A DNA stretch of 40,239 nt, from assembly GCA_002723385.1 (NCBI GenBank), contig PBNY01000092.1, positions 1-40,239 on the forward strand, read 5' to 3'. The first letter of the stretch is position 1, and each line of letters starts with the position of its first letter. The notes under the pieces are model-generated. The model worked only from the letters and a program-made list of their open reading frames with translations, did not search any database and had not been told where the DNA came from. Below, piece by piece: positions 25,420 through 35,026 of the stretch. A program made the translations under genes and the position numbers. Source of the DNA: Oceanospirillaceae bacterium (GTDB taxonomy: Bacteria > Pseudomonadota > Gammaproteobacteria > Pseudomonadales > Oceanobacteraceae).

Positions 25420-26913
25420 TCAAGGATCGCCATCTGCCAACTGCTGTGCCAATGCTCCCAGGGTTTTCAGCGCCTGATGGGTTTGATCCGACCACGGATG
25501 CGCAATGTTCAAACGCACACAATGATCGAACTGGTCGCTGTTGGTAAACAAGCTGCCGGGCACCAGCGAAATCGAACGCTCCCTGGCCAGATAGTAAAGC
25601 CGTTCGGCATTGGCTTGCTCTGGTAACGCCACCCAGATTGTATAACCGCCTTTCGGAACATTGATCCGGGTTCCCTCCGGGAAGTAACGTTCGACCGCAT
25701 CCACAAACTGCGGCAAATTGTCGGTAACCTGGCGTCGAAGTTGTCTGAGATGACGATCATAGTGGCTGTTCTGCAAATAGGAATGCACCACTCTCTGCGA
25801 CAGACTCGACGACGAAAATGTCGTAAAGGTTTGTTCGTCGATCACCTGTTGATACCAGCGCCCCGGCACACACCATCCGACTCTCAATCCTGCTGACAGC
25901 GTTTTGGAGAACGACGAGCAGTACATCACTCGACCATCTCGATCAAACGCCTTGGCAACCGAAAAACTGCCGTCCTCCTGCGCCTGTTTACGCCCGGCGG
26001 CCGACGTTTCGGCAAAGCTGATTTCACCGTAGATGTCGTCTTCCACGATCCCCACGTCAAAACGATTGGCCAGCTCCACCAGCTTTTCCTGACGTCGCGT
26101 TGGCATCAGAGCCCCGCTGGGGTTGGAAAATCGGGACGTCAGGGCAATCAGTTTGATTGGCCACTGACTCAACGCCAGTTGCAGCGCTTCCAGACTCATT
26201 CCGGTTTCAGGGTCGGTCGGAATCTCGATCACCTTTAGCCCGACCGTGCTGGCCAGCTGCAAGAAACCGTAGTAACACGGCGACTCGACCGCAATCAGAT
26301 CGCCCGGTTGAGTCGCCGCGCGCAGGCACAGGGTGATGGCCTCGGCGCAACCATTGGTGATGATGATGTCGTCACTGTGGCAGTGAATACCGGCGTTACT
26401 CATCCGCACGGCCAACTGCTGTCTGAGCCCTTCATATCCGGGCGCAAACTGGTATTCCAGCGCCTGCCGGGTCTGATAACGGCTCACCTGCTGGATATGG
26501 CGTTGCAATTGGCGCAGGGGCAGAAAACTGCTGTCAGGAATCGCCGCTCCGAAATTGATCAGACTCGGATGATTCAGCTGCGCCAGCATGTTGGTGATCA
26601 ATGCCGACTTGGTGACTTCTGTAGGCTGTTCCTCTGGACTCGACAACGGCAGCTGCTCATGGCGACACTCTGGCCGTCGGTTGGAACAGACGTAGTAGCC
26701 CGACTGCGGACGTGCGCTCAGCCACCCCAGATCTTCCAGCCGCGCATAAGCCTGAGACACCGTCGATACGCTGACCCCTCTCAATTCACTCATGCGACGA
26801 ACGCTGGGCACCTTCTGTCCCACCGGATATACCCCGGTCTGAATGTCGTCACTGAGTTGTTCAGCCAATTGCAAATAAAGGGGTTGTTTCAGCTGAGGGT
26901 TTAACATCGTCAT
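25420..26913 (-). CDS. MocR/PdxR-type regulator (GntR HTH fused to aminotransferase domain)
   Basis: A 497-residue transcription regulator. Residues ~5-75 are a GntR winged helix (YLQLAEQLSDDIQTGVYPVG, then VSTVSQAYARLEDLGWL). Residues ~110-490 are a fold-type I aminotransferase domain that binds PLP rather than catalysing, with FSNPSG and the PLP lysine in SSFSKTLSAGLRVGW. Such proteins sense PLP or an amino-compound and control nearby transport or metabolic genes. Here it is divergent from an EamA-type exporter, a common pairing. The frame is open to 26985; the start may be ATG 26913 or 26907. Inverted repeats in the shared promoter are likely operators. Confidence 0.93.
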   Translation of the reverse strand: MTMLNPQLKQPLYLQLAEQLSDDIQTGVYPVGQKVPSVRRMSELRGVSVSTVSQAYARLEDLGWLSARPQSGYYVCSNRRPECRHEQLPLSSPEEQPTEVTKSALITNMLAQLNHPSLINFGAAIPDSSFLPLRQLQRHIQQVSRYQTRQALEYQFAPGYEGLRQQLAVRMSNAGIHCHSDDIIITNGCAEAITLCLRAATQPGDLIAVESPCYYGFLQLASTVGLKVIEIPTDPETGMSLEALQLALSQWPIKLIALTSRFSNPSGALMPTRRQEKLVELANRFDVGIVEDDIYGEISFAETSAAGRKQAQEDGSFSVAKAFDRDGRVMYCSSFSKTLSAGLRVGWCVPGRWYQQVIDEQTFTTFSSSSLSQRVVHSYLQNSHYDRHLRQLRRQVTDNLPQFVDAVERYFPEGTRINVPKGGYTIWVALPEQANAERLYYLARERSISLVPGSLFTNSDQFDHCVRLNIAHPWSDQTHQALKTLGALAQQLADGDP

Positions 26914-27016
26914 CAAGCCTGCGCGCCGGAAAAATAAAGGTCGTGAGTGATACACCGCATCACAGTGACGACCCGATAAGGCCATTTAGCTTACTCCTCG
27001 AATTGACCGGCCAACC

Positions 27017-27054
27017 AGTACAGTTTTGTACTTTTCGAGCAGTTCAATTAACTG
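27017..27054. promoter_or_regulatory. Two inverted repeats in the MocR/transporter promoter region
   Basis: AGTACA-N4-TGTACT at 27017-27032 and CAGTT-N5-AACTG at 27040-27054, centred about 23 bp apart on the same DNA face. MocR regulators bind paired sites in the promoter shared with the divergent gene. Assignment as the operator is inference. Confidence 0.45.
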
Positions 27055-27156
27055 TTTTGGTAGCAGTGTGATGCTTTTTGAAACGACAACTGCCGCTAAT
27101 CCGATGACACAATTTCCCGCACTCTGTTGAACGTTTGTTAAGCGGAGTACATCACC

Positions 27157-28134
27157 ATGTCGTTACGATATTTTTCCTTACCTTCGGCCCCATTGCCGTT
27201 GGCTAATATTCCTCTGAACCGAAGCAATGCCATTGGCTGGAAGGTCTGGCTCTCGGCTCTGGTGGCAATCGCCATGTTCTCCGTGACCGCCCCCGTCACC
27301 AAGGAAGCACTGGCCGGTTATTCCATCGCTTCAATTGGTGCTGGCCGCGGTGTTATTGGAGGGGCCATTGCCATTCTGGTGATTCAGTTTTCCGGCTGGC
27401 GTTTACCCGATCGATCAGTGTTGCTATGGATCGTGTTGTCCAGTCCCGGACTGGTGTTCGGCTTCCCATTCCTGATTACCTGGGCGCTCACTGAGGCCAG
27501 CAGTGCTGATGTGGGTGTGGTGCTGGCAGCCTTGCCGCTGCTGACATCCGCGATGTCATCCGTGATCAATCGCCGTGTCATGACAGCCAGCTTCTGGATC
27601 TGGGCACTGGTGGGCATGCTGTTCACCATGGGCTACTTTCTGACCCAGTCAGACTGGTCACAAGGGAATCTGTCTCAAACAACGCCGACGTTGATAAAGG
27701 GTGATTCCTCAACTCACTGGGTGCTGCTGGCAGCATTGCTGTGTGCGTCCTGGGGCTATTCCGCCGGGGCCAAGGCCGCTCAGCACATTGGAGGGTGGCA
27801 GACCATCTGCTGGGTACAGGCACTCACCGCTCCGATTTGTGCCCTGCTGTTTGGATGGTCTCTGGGACACGATGAGCACTCCCACTCCGGGGAAATCATC
27901 AATGCAACGCTGGCGTTGTTCTATCTGGGCATCTTCAGTCAGCTGATCGGCTTCCGGTTCTGGTTTCAGGCCCTCGCTGTCGACGCCACCAAAGTCAGCC
28001 AGATCCAGTTACTGCAACCCATCCTGACGCTGCTGGCACTGGCTTGCTTCTGGGAAACGACGATCAGCGTCTGGCAATGGCTGGCTGCGGCGGGAATTCT
28101 GGTCTGCGTCTTTGGGGCCATGAGCAGGAAGTAG
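27157..28134 (+). CDS. DMT-superfamily transporter, EamA type
   Basis: A 325-residue inner-membrane protein with about ten hydrophobic segments in two EamA-like halves. The first half begins VWLSALVAIAMFSVTAPVTK and contains AGRGVIGGAIAILVI. The second has WVLLAALLCASWGYSAGAK and ends QLLQPILTLLALACFW. Family members export amino acids, metabolites or drugs. The first ~30 residues before the first span are unusually long and polar. The ATG is preceded by GGAG at 9 nt. It is divergent from the MocR-type regulator, which probably controls it; the substrate is unknown. Confidence 0.92.
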   Translation: MSLRYFSLPSAPLPLANIPLNRSNAIGWKVWLSALVAIAMFSVTAPVTKEALAGYSIASIGAGRGVIGGAIAILVIQFSGWRLPDRSVLLWIVLSSPGLVFGFPFLITWALTEASSADVGVVLAALPLLTSAMSSVINRRVMTASFWIWALVGMLFTMGYFLTQSDWSQGNLSQTTPTLIKGDSSTHWVLLAALLCASWGYSAGAKAAQHIGGWQTICWVQALTAPICALLFGWSLGHDEHSHSGEIINATLALFYLGIFSQLIGFRFWFQALAVDATKVSQIQLLQPILTLLALACFWETTISVWQWLAAAGILVCVFGAMSRK

Positions 28135-28207
28135 ATTCCGTGCTGGTACCGAGACTCAAACAAGCGTATTGGTTGGCAAATACTGCTAACCAATATGACT
28201 TCCCCAA

Positions 28208-28540
28208 TTATCTTTGCTGCGATGCCAATATCTTCAGCAAGCGTTTTTCGTTATTCATCATTTGCCAACCCAGCATGACGAACAACAGCAGACAGATAAT
28301 CAGCATCCAGAACACAATCGGCAGCAGTATCGCTGCGGTTTCCAGGGTGGATTCATCCAGCTGTCCGGCCTGCAACTGAGAAATCACATACAACGGATTC
28401 GCCATGATGGGATAGGACATCGCCAACCCGATGCCCATTCCCATCACCACCAGTAGCAAGATCGCTCCCACCATTGGCCAGCTGCTGTTAAATCGTTGTC
28501 TCTGTTGCACAAACGCTTTGTCAGTTACCTTACGTGGCAT
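28208..28540 (-). CDS. Small two-span membrane protein
   Basis: A 110-residue protein with a basic N-terminus and two membrane spans, ~23-44 (MVGAILLLVVMGMGIGLAM) and ~69-92 (ILLPIVFWMLIICLLLFVML), ending in a basic cytoplasmic tail (NNEKRLLKIL). ATG 28540 has GGGAG 7 nt upstream. No family recognised. It could be co-transcribed with the methyltransferase upstream at 28583, since only 42 nt separate them. Confidence 0.75.
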   Translation of the reverse strand: MPRKVTDKAFVQQRQRFNSSWPMVGAILLLVVMGMGIGLAMSYPIMANPLYVISQLQAGQLDESTLETAAILLPIVFWMLIICLLLFVMLGWQMMNNEKRLLKILASQQR

Positions 28541-28582
28541 TTCGGTGCTCCCAAATCATCACTTTCTCCGCATATTCCAGAG

Positions 28583-29425
28583 TTAGGATGACATTTGTCG
28601 ACACACAACCGCAAATTCTGTGGAACCCGGCTGGTAGGGCTTGCCGGTCAGGTCGGACAGCAGATTGACGGTTTCAAATCCCGCTTGTGCCAGCTCCTGC
28701 TTCAGCTCCAACGGCGTAAAGTACTGCAACCAGTTGTAAATGGTGCGCTCCTGACCATTAGCCTCAAAGATGCTGTAGCGATCCAGGCTGACACGCTCTT
28801 GCGGGTACACAAACGATGCGACCAGGGCGTAGTAATCATCACGAGCCCAGAAGTGGTTCAGCTGGTTATGCTCAACTTCGCAGCGTTCTTCCTTGATGGC
28901 AAATGCCTCGATGGAATACACATCCAGCAGCAGATGGCCATCGGGCTTCAGATACCGGCGAATATTTGCCAACAGCTGTTGTCGCTGTGTCGGACTCAAG
29001 GCACAGAAATCGCACATGATCAGAGTCACCAGATCAAACCGGCTGTCCGGCTGCCAGTCCAGATAGTTGGCCTGAATATACCGGGCCGTCAGCTTCCGGC
29101 GGCTGGCGCGTCTGCGGGCATGGGCCAACGAATGACGAGAAAAATCCACACCCGTCACACGCATGCCTTGCTCGGCTAACGGGGAGCAGTAAAGTCCAGG
29201 GCCGCAGCCAAGATCACACAACGCGATATCAACGCCAAAGCGCGATGTTAGCCAATCCACTGTGGCATCAATACTCACAGCGCGTCGGGAAGCGATGTCC
29301 AGTTCAGAGTTCAGATGAAAATCCAGCATACCGGGAGCGGTATCCGGATGAGTCCACAGAGATTCTGCGGTGTATTCGGCCCACAAAGACGGGCGCTCAC
29401 AAATTTTCTTCAATTCGAAATACAT
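28583..29425 (-). CDS. Class I SAM-dependent methyltransferase
   Basis: A 280-residue cytosolic enzyme. The Rossmann core has motif I LCDLGCGPGLYC near residue 92, VTGVDFSRHSLAHAR (motif II), YLDWQPDSRFDLVTLIMCDF (motif IV) and LKPDGHLLLDVYS. The N-terminal 70 residues are specific to the subgroup (ESLWTHPDTAPGMLDFHLN). The substrate cannot be told; small-molecule methylation is likeliest because no RNA- or protein-binding domain is attached. Start at ATG 29425. Upstream is a gene-poor stretch. Confidence 0.9.
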   Translation of the reverse strand: MYFELKKICERPSLWAEYTAESLWTHPDTAPGMLDFHLNSELDIASRRAVSIDATVDWLTSRFGVDIALCDLGCGPGLYCSPLAEQGMRVTGVDFSRHSLAHARRRASRRKLTARYIQANYLDWQPDSRFDLVTLIMCDFCALSPTQRQQLLANIRRYLKPDGHLLLDVYSIEAFAIKEERCEVEHNQLNHFWARDDYYALVASFVYPQERVSLDRYSIFEANGQERTIYNWLQYFTPLELKQELAQAGFETVNLLSDLTGKPYQPGSTEFAVVCRQMSS

Positions 29426-29932
29426 GGTGTGTCACTCAAAAAGATTCAGTGGTGACACTGGCGCCTGTTCAGGCGGAGGGAACGCAGGCTCGAATGGCCT
29501 TACATCGGGAGAATAAGGTCTGTTGATTTATCCCGGTAAGTGCGTCCCATCAAGGCAACCAGTCGTCGTGGTGATGCTGGAAACTGATCGAGAAATGAAG
29601 AAAATCACAAAGCTACCCTCCTGCCTTTCGGCATATCAAAAAATGAAGCTTGATCCTGCCTGCATCGGGGAAAACGTGCAAGTGACAAACTACTAAAGAA
29701 GTAAGGAATGGGGATGTAAAGCGGAGGAATGGTATCCGCGCTGGGCACTTTCGAGGGCTTTGGAGATATTGGGCAAAGCGCCCTGCGATGAATTTAACGT
29801 CCATTACGGACAGGCTACCTTTAAGAACTGCCGTACTGATGCTGGTGCTTGACTCTGCTGGAAGCAAGGCCAGGCTTAGGCTCATGCCCAAATTGTGGGT
29901 GAGTCAGCTTGATTAAAGGCCATAGCCACTTG
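29426..29932. other. Gene-poor region with undecidable antiparallel ORFs
   Basis: About 500 nt without a confident gene. An open stretch of 77 codons on the plus strand (29686-29916, with GHFRGLWRYWAKRPAMNL) lacks a good start and Shine-Dalgarno. A 92-codon minus-strand frame (29613-29891) lies over it. Both look like reading frames in a non-coding or repeated element. Nothing else recognised. Confidence 0.4.
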
Positions 29933-30286
29933 TTATTTTTCGCGCCCCCGATAAATTAAAAAAGCATATCCAAGCAATAGAAAGGTCGAAACTATTAAAA
30001 CCCAAAATCTCGTATTTTCGACGGTGACCAAAGAGTTTAGGTATTCGGTATACCCTGTAACCGCAGACATGACGAAAGCTACAGACAGTGACAAACCGAG
30101 CCAAACCCCATACCAAGGTACTTTGGCCGTATATTCTTCTTTTATTTCCTCCTTGGTTCTAAAAGCAAAGGTTGAAATAAAGAACACCACTACCACTAGC
30201 ATTTCAATGAATTCGGGATATAAATATCCAAAAAGCAACACTATTGCATTCAATAAAAACCATATATGTAAGCGAAAATTTTTCAA
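29933..30286 (-). CDS. Small multi-span membrane protein, AT-rich gene
   Basis: A 117-residue inner-membrane protein with about four hydrophobic segments: ~7-22 (IWFLLNAIVLLFGYLY), 28-42, 58-78 and 92-110. Charged patches lie between them (RTKEEIKEEYTAK). The gene is distinctly more AT-rich than the chromosomal genes around it, suggesting transfer. No family recognised. It precedes the brnTA module on the same strand in a gene-poor stretch, typical of cargo genes. Confidence 0.65.
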   Translation of the reverse strand: MKNFRLHIWFLLNAIVLLFGYLYPEFIEMLVVVVFFISTFAFRTKEEIKEEYTAKVPWYGVWLGLSLSVAFVMSAVTGYTEYLNSLVTVENTRFWVLIVSTFLLLGYAFLIYRGREK

Positions 30287-30382
30287 AATTACTTCCTGTA
30301 ATGGCTGCTACAACCTGATAGAACATTACGACCAGGCTCAAGGGCGGCTAACTGCGGTCACCGATTTCGACTCAAACATCTT

Positions 30383-30601
30383 TCAGCTTTTCGCACTCCA
30401 ATTTAGCTGCAGTTCCTTGTGATGATCAGCACAGTCTTTCAGATACAGGTTGATCAGATTCTGATAAGGAATGCCGTTTTTCTCTGACAGCTCCTTGAAG
30501 TAATCGATCACATCTTCATCCAGCCGAATCGTAATCTGCTTTTTCAGTTTCTTGGCGTATGGATTCTGTACCGAATTGGAAAAATCGTATTGTTCACGCA
30601 T
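30383..30601 (-). CDS. brnA: BrnA-type antitoxin
   Basis: A 72-residue ribbon-helix-helix protein of the BrnA/CopG type. The basic strand is KKQITIRLDEDVIDYFKELS and the second helix GIPYQNLINLYLKDCA. BrnA binds and neutralises BrnT and represses the operon. Its ATG (30601) overlaps the last 8 nt of brnT; antitoxin after toxin is the normal order in brnTA. The longer frame up to 30751 is a shadow of brnT. Confidence 0.92.
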   Translation of the reverse strand: MREQYDFSNSVQNPYAKKLKKQITIRLDEDVIDYFKELSEKNGIPYQNLINLYLKDCADHHKELQLNWSAKS

Positions 30602-30890
30602 ACCGAAAATCCTCGTATTGCTTGCGTTCGCGTTTTTCAGCTTTTCGTGCAGAGATGATACGAATCGTATTTTCTGCATCCCGGTAACAATGGCAGACAA
30701 TGAGCGTGTTCCACTGAGAGCTTTGACCCATAAGGATGAAGCGTTCTTCACCCATTGAGCTGTCAGGATCAGGAATCATTCTCGCAAACTCATCGTAAAA
30801 CACGGATCTGGCTTCATCAAAACGGATGCCGTGTTTCCTGAAATTGGACTCCGCTTTTGCCAGATCCCATTCAAATTTGAAGGAACTCAT
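30594..30890 (-). CDS. brnT: BrnT-family ribonuclease toxin
   Basis: A 98-residue RelE-like RNase toxin. Family hallmarks are the start FEWDLAKAESNFRKHGIRFDEA, the middle EERFILMGQSSQWNTLIVCHCYRD and the basic end IRIISARKAEKRERKQYE, which includes the catalytic-type Arg/Lys residues. It would cleave mRNA and stop translation under stress. The ATG has no Shine-Dalgarno, and the predicted transcription start coincides with the ATG, so translation may be leaderless. It pairs with brnA, which overlaps by 8 nt. Confidence 0.92.
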   Translation of the reverse strand: MSSFKFEWDLAKAESNFRKHGIRFDEARSVFYDEFARMIPDPDSSMGEERFILMGQSSQWNTLIVCHCYRDAENTIRIISARKAEKRERKQYEDFRYA

Positions 30891-30925
30891 AACTACATTG
30901 TAGTTACGCTAAAACAGAGAGACAA
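30890..30925 (-). promoter_or_regulatory. brnTA promoter with overlapping operator
   Basis: On the minus strand: -35 TTGTCT (30920-30925), a 17-bp spacer and -10 TACAAT (30897-30902). A perfect palindrome TAACTACA-A-TGTAGTTA (30890-30906) covers the -10 and touches the start codon (30888-30890), as expected for the BrnA operator. The spacing puts the transcript start at or next to the A of the ATG. Confidence 0.7.
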
Positions 30926-31101
30926 CAGCGATCATAGTGATAAACACACCACTCACGAACAAAGGGCCTGGCATTATCACCTGGCATATTTCTTCTGTTT
31001 GGTCAGGCAACGGATATTCGATAGAGAGGGAATGAACTCCCAATACGGCGGGTAATGTTGATAAACCGGACAGAGCTGGCCTTGGGGATGGAATTGACAG
31101 T

Positions 31102-31132
31102 CACAAACGCCGAATCAGCTCCGGCGTTTGTG
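31102..31132. terminator. Hairpin downstream of trxB
   Basis: A perfect 11-bp stem (CACAAACGCCG / CGGCGTTTGTG) with a 9-nt loop, 15 nt past the trxB stop codon. No long T-run follows, so termination may be inefficient or Rho-assisted. Confidence 0.6.
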
Positions 31133-31146
31133 TGGATGCAGCATGA

Positions 31147-32115
<969 letters not shown>

Positions 32116-32275
32116 TCAGTATCTCCTCGGTTGTTTCGGTGACGGCCAGACTCCAAACCCGTCTGTGTCAGATTGTCTGTCAGTGGGGGCAGAAAGCGTC
32201 GGATTCAAGCCCCTGCTTAGATCCGCTGATCGTCATATCAGAACGAACAGGTATAACGATCAGCAGTAAAAGGCA

Positions 32276-33307
32276 TCAGGCAGCGTCGTTGCCATCAAAC
32301 CAGTGACGGGTACGGTTGGCGAAATACACCAGCGACAGCATCACTGGCACTTCCACCAGCACCCCGACCACGGTCGCCAGCGCCGCACCGGATTGCAAGC
32401 CAAACAGTGAAATCGCCACCGCCACCGCCAGCTCGAAGAAGTTCGAGGTGCCGATCATACAGGCCGGTGCCGCGACGTTATGTGGCAGTTTCATCGCTTT
32501 GGCGGCACCGTAGGCCAGCGCAAAAATGCCGTAGGTTTGCAGCGGCAGCGGAATCGCAATCAGCACGATCGCTACCGGATTGTCCATGATGGTTTCGGCC
32601 TGGAAGCCAAACAGCAGCACCACAGTCAGCAGCAGACCCATGATGGATACCGGCTTGATGGTGTCCAGAAAGCCGTTCAAACGCTCATGATCATCCGCCG
32701 AATCCAGCTTGCGACGCGTTAATATCCCAGCCACCAAAGGTAACAGCACATACAGGATCACGGACAGCAACAGAGTGTCCCACGGTACCGTCACATCGCT
32801 GACGCCGAGCAGGAAAGCGGCTATCGGCGCAAAGGCGAAAATCATGATGATGTCGTTCACCGACACCTGCACCAGGGTGTAGTTGGCATCGCCCTTGGTC
32901 AGCTGGCTCCAGACAAACACCATCGCAGTACAAGGTGCAACGCCGAGCAGGATCATACCGGCGATGTATTCAGACGCGGTTTGCGGATCAACCAGATCGG
33001 CGAAAATCACCTTGAAGAACAACCAGCCCAGCGCCGCCATGGTAAACGGCTTGATCAGCCAGTTGATCACCAGCGTCAGCACCAGCCCCTTGGGCTTCTT
33101 GCCGATGTCACGGATGGAGGAAAAATCCACCTGCACCATCATCGGGTAAATCATCACCCAGATGAAAATCGCCACCGGAATATTCACATGAGCGATTTCC
33201 ATCGCCGCCAGGGCCTGAAACAGCCCCGGCACCAGATTGCCCAGAATCAGACCGGCGATGATGCACAGGCCCACCCAGACCGACAAATAACGTTCAAAAA
33301 TGCCCAC
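32276..33307 (-). CDS. acr3: Acr3-type arsenite efflux transporter
   Basis: A 343-residue inner-membrane protein with ten spans that expels arsenite with the proton-motive force. The conserved family features are [20 protein letters not shown] at the start, [12 protein letters not shown], the essential cysteine in [15 protein letters not shown] (C126) and the asparagine-containing [19 protein letters not shown]. Members are sometimes named arsB in genome annotation but belong to the ACR3 family. It follows arsC by 3 nt, so they are one operon: arsenate is reduced by ArsC, then arsenite is pumped out. Confidence 0.95.
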   Translation of the reverse strand: MGIFERYLSVWVGLCIIAGLILGNLVPGLFQALAAMEIAHVNIPVAIFIWVMIYPMMVQVDFSSIRDIGKKPKGLVLTLVINWLIKPFTMAALGWLFFKVIFADLVDPQTASEYIAGMILLGVAPCTAMVFVWSQLTKGDANYTLVQVSVNDIIMIFAFAPIAAFLLGVSDVTVPWDTLLLSVILYVLLPLVAGILTRRKLDSADDHERLNGFLDTIKPVSIMGLLLTVVLLFGFQAETIMDNPVAIVLIAIPLPLQTYGIFALAYGAAKAMKLPHNVAAPACMIGTSNFFELAVAVAISLFGLQSGAALATVVGVLVEVPVMLSLVYFANRTRHWFDGNDAA

Positions 33308-33310
33308 TTT

Positions 33311-33796
33311 CTAGTCCTCGCTTTCAGCGGCCAGTTCGGCCAATGTGGCACGCAGCGCATCAACGTCGCTGACATCCACACGGTTGGCTACGGCTTTCAG
33401 TTTGTTCACACGCGCTTCTATCAGATCAATGGTGTGATGGAACGCGGCTTCGATTTCCTCATCGGTGCCTTCCATGCTGGAAGGGTCTTTCAGGCCCCAA
33501 TGCTGCTTGACGGCCTTGCCAAACCAGACCGGGCAGGATTCATTGGCGGCACGGTCACACACCGTCACCACCACGTCTGGCTCGAACGATTCCAGATCGT
33601 CCCAGGACTGGCTTTTCAGACCTTCGGTTGCGATACCGCGCGCTTGCAGGTATTTGATCGACAGGGGGTGCACCTGATCGACCGGCGAGCTACCGGCACT
33701 GGCGGCTTCAATAACGCCATCGCCACTGTGGTTGGTCACGGCTTCCGACAAAATGCTGCGGCAGCGATTATGGGTACAGATGTAGAGAACTTTCAT
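33311..33796 (-). CDS. arsC: Arsenate reductase ArsC, thioredoxin-coupled class
   Basis: A 161-residue low-molecular-weight phosphatase-fold enzyme that reduces arsenate to arsenite. The loop CTHNRCRS carries the nucleophile C7 and R13, and TVCDRAANESCPVW supplies C80 and C88. These are the three cysteines of the S. aureus pI258 class, which hands electrons to thioredoxin. The C-terminus is ~25 residues longer than typical and acidic. The frame extends 120 nt upstream, but ATG 33796 gives the family start. It is first in an arsC-acr3 operon. No arsR gene is present nearby. Confidence 0.95.
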   Translation of the reverse strand: MKVLYICTHNRCRSILSEAVTNHSGDGVIEAASAGSSPVDQVHPLSIKYLQARGIATEGLKSQSWDDLESFEPDVVVTVCDRAANESCPVWFGKAVKQHWGLKDPSSMEGTDEEIEAAFHHTIDLIEARVNKLKAVANRVDVSDVDALRATLAELAAESED

Positions 33797-33828
33797 AATA
33801 TTGAGGCCATGCTGATCATTTGCCCGGC

Positions 33829-33860
33829 AGTATATACGAAAAAACATATATTCAATTGAG
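33829..33860 (-). promoter_or_regulatory. Candidate ars operon promoter and operator
   Basis: Minus strand: -35 TTGAAT (33850-33855), a short 15-bp spacer and -10 TATACT (33829-33834), about 33 nt before the arsC start. The palindrome TCAATTGA (33852-33859) overlaps the -35, the position expected for an ArsR-type repressor site. The short spacer weakens the call. Confidence 0.45.
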
Positions 33861-33959
33861 AAATATCGCACAACCACACCGCCTTCGGGAATTTTATGTA
33901 GCATCGGAGTTTCCAATCATCATTCACCCCGCGTTATTGATTCGTACAGGGACTCTGCC

Positions 33960-34871
33960 GTGACCAATTCCCACTCTCCTACCGACGACAAGATCAATCT
34001 GCCTGCCCCGACTCTCGCCGGACAGCATCAGGCCGCGCTTCAGGCCATTGTTGATCGTCACTTCGAACAGGCAGAAGAGCGCGTCGATGACGTGTACGAA
34101 ACCCACTTCGCGTCTTCAAAGACCGTCCTGAACCGGCACTGGCGACACCGCAAGGACATTCCCCACGACCTGCTCGCCTTGCCACGCAGCGCCTGGGGCC
34201 TGCTGATGAAACTGGTTGGCAAGGAAGTGCAGATTCCCATGAGTGGCAAGGAGCAGGAACTCCGACGCATTCTGGAACAGGATTTACTGGATATTCCCGG
34301 TCTGGAACGCGCACTGGAACAGTATTGCGTGCCGGTGATGCTGGCTTACCAGAACGAACTCGACGGACTTGATCAGCTTAACGCCGAACAACGTCAGAAA
34401 TTCCAGCAATACCTCGATCACCAACTGGCAAAACTGCAACTCCCGAACGAAGGCCTGCGCGACGGATTGATGACACTCACCGTGATGCTGACCGGCAAGG
34501 CTCTGGGCGATAAAGCGTTGATGAGCAGCGCGGCCAGCGTTGGCAGCACCCTGGCGCAAGGCGTTTATCTCAGTCATCAAGGCTGGTGGGCCGGATTCTG
34601 GGCCGGGTGGTTCGGCTCCCCGGCCTGGGTCGGGTGGCTGGGCGCCGGTGCCGGAGTCTTGTCATTTCTGCTCGCCGCTCCACTGATTGCCCCCGGTATC
34701 GAAATTGGTCTGAATCGCTGGCGAGGCCGAAAGTTATTACGTCAGGCCGTACACGATGCCCGCGAACAACTGTGCGCCAAAGACCGCATGATGCTGGCCG
34801 GGCAACTGGCGTTGTATCTGCAACTGCTGCCCGATCTGGTGTTCTTTTTGTCCAAAATGCGACTGCGTTAG
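33960..34871 (+). CDS. Hypothetical protein with two C-terminal membrane segments
   Basis: A 303-residue protein that I do not recognise. Residues 1-165 are helical and charged (HQAALQAIVDRHFEQAEERV, then HRKDIPHDLLALPRSAWGLL) and would be cytosolic. Residues ~195-250 are hydrophobic (WWAGFWAGWFGSPAWVGWLG, then GVLSFLLAAPLIAPGIEIGL) and could form two membrane spans. A charged helical tail ends in LVFFLSKMRLR. The frame is intact from an ATG near the limit of the ORF. It is single between the divergent ars operon and phoH and may be co-transcribed with phoH. Confidence 0.75.
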   Translation: MTNSHSPTDDKINLPAPTLAGQHQAALQAIVDRHFEQAEERVDDVYETHFASSKTVLNRHWRHRKDIPHDLLALPRSAWGLLMKLVGKEVQIPMSGKEQELRRILEQDLLDIPGLERALEQYCVPVMLAYQNELDGLDQLNAEQRQKFQQYLDHQLAKLQLPNEGLRDGLMTLTVMLTGKALGDKALMSSAASVGSTLAQGVYLSHQGWWAGFWAGWFGSPAWVGWLGAGAGVLSFLLAAPLIAPGIEIGLNRWRGRKLLRQAVHDAREQLCAKDRMMLAGQLALYLQLLPDLVFFLSKMRLR

Positions 34872-35026
34872 CCGCAACGCCACAAGACGCGGCACGGAAC
34901 CGGTGTGGCTTTGAGATACGTCAGTCGCTCGACAACACCGGGATCTCTGTCCATAGTGAAAACAAGACCCACGGAAGGGGATCGTCTGGTATCCCCGTTT
35001 TCTATTGCCGTAAGGAGAACGCCATC

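Noticed and set aside
29933-30925. Integron cassette array (small AT-rich membrane gene plus toxin-antitoxin pair)
   Set aside because: No attC-like core sites (RYYYAAC / GTTRRRY in inverted pairs) or integrase; GCTAAC at ~30346 does not fit the consensus.
34586-35026. 147-residue N-terminal extension of PhoH
   Set aside because: It overlaps the upstream gene in another frame, and the PIN domain starts naturally at ATG 35027 with TAAGGAGA.
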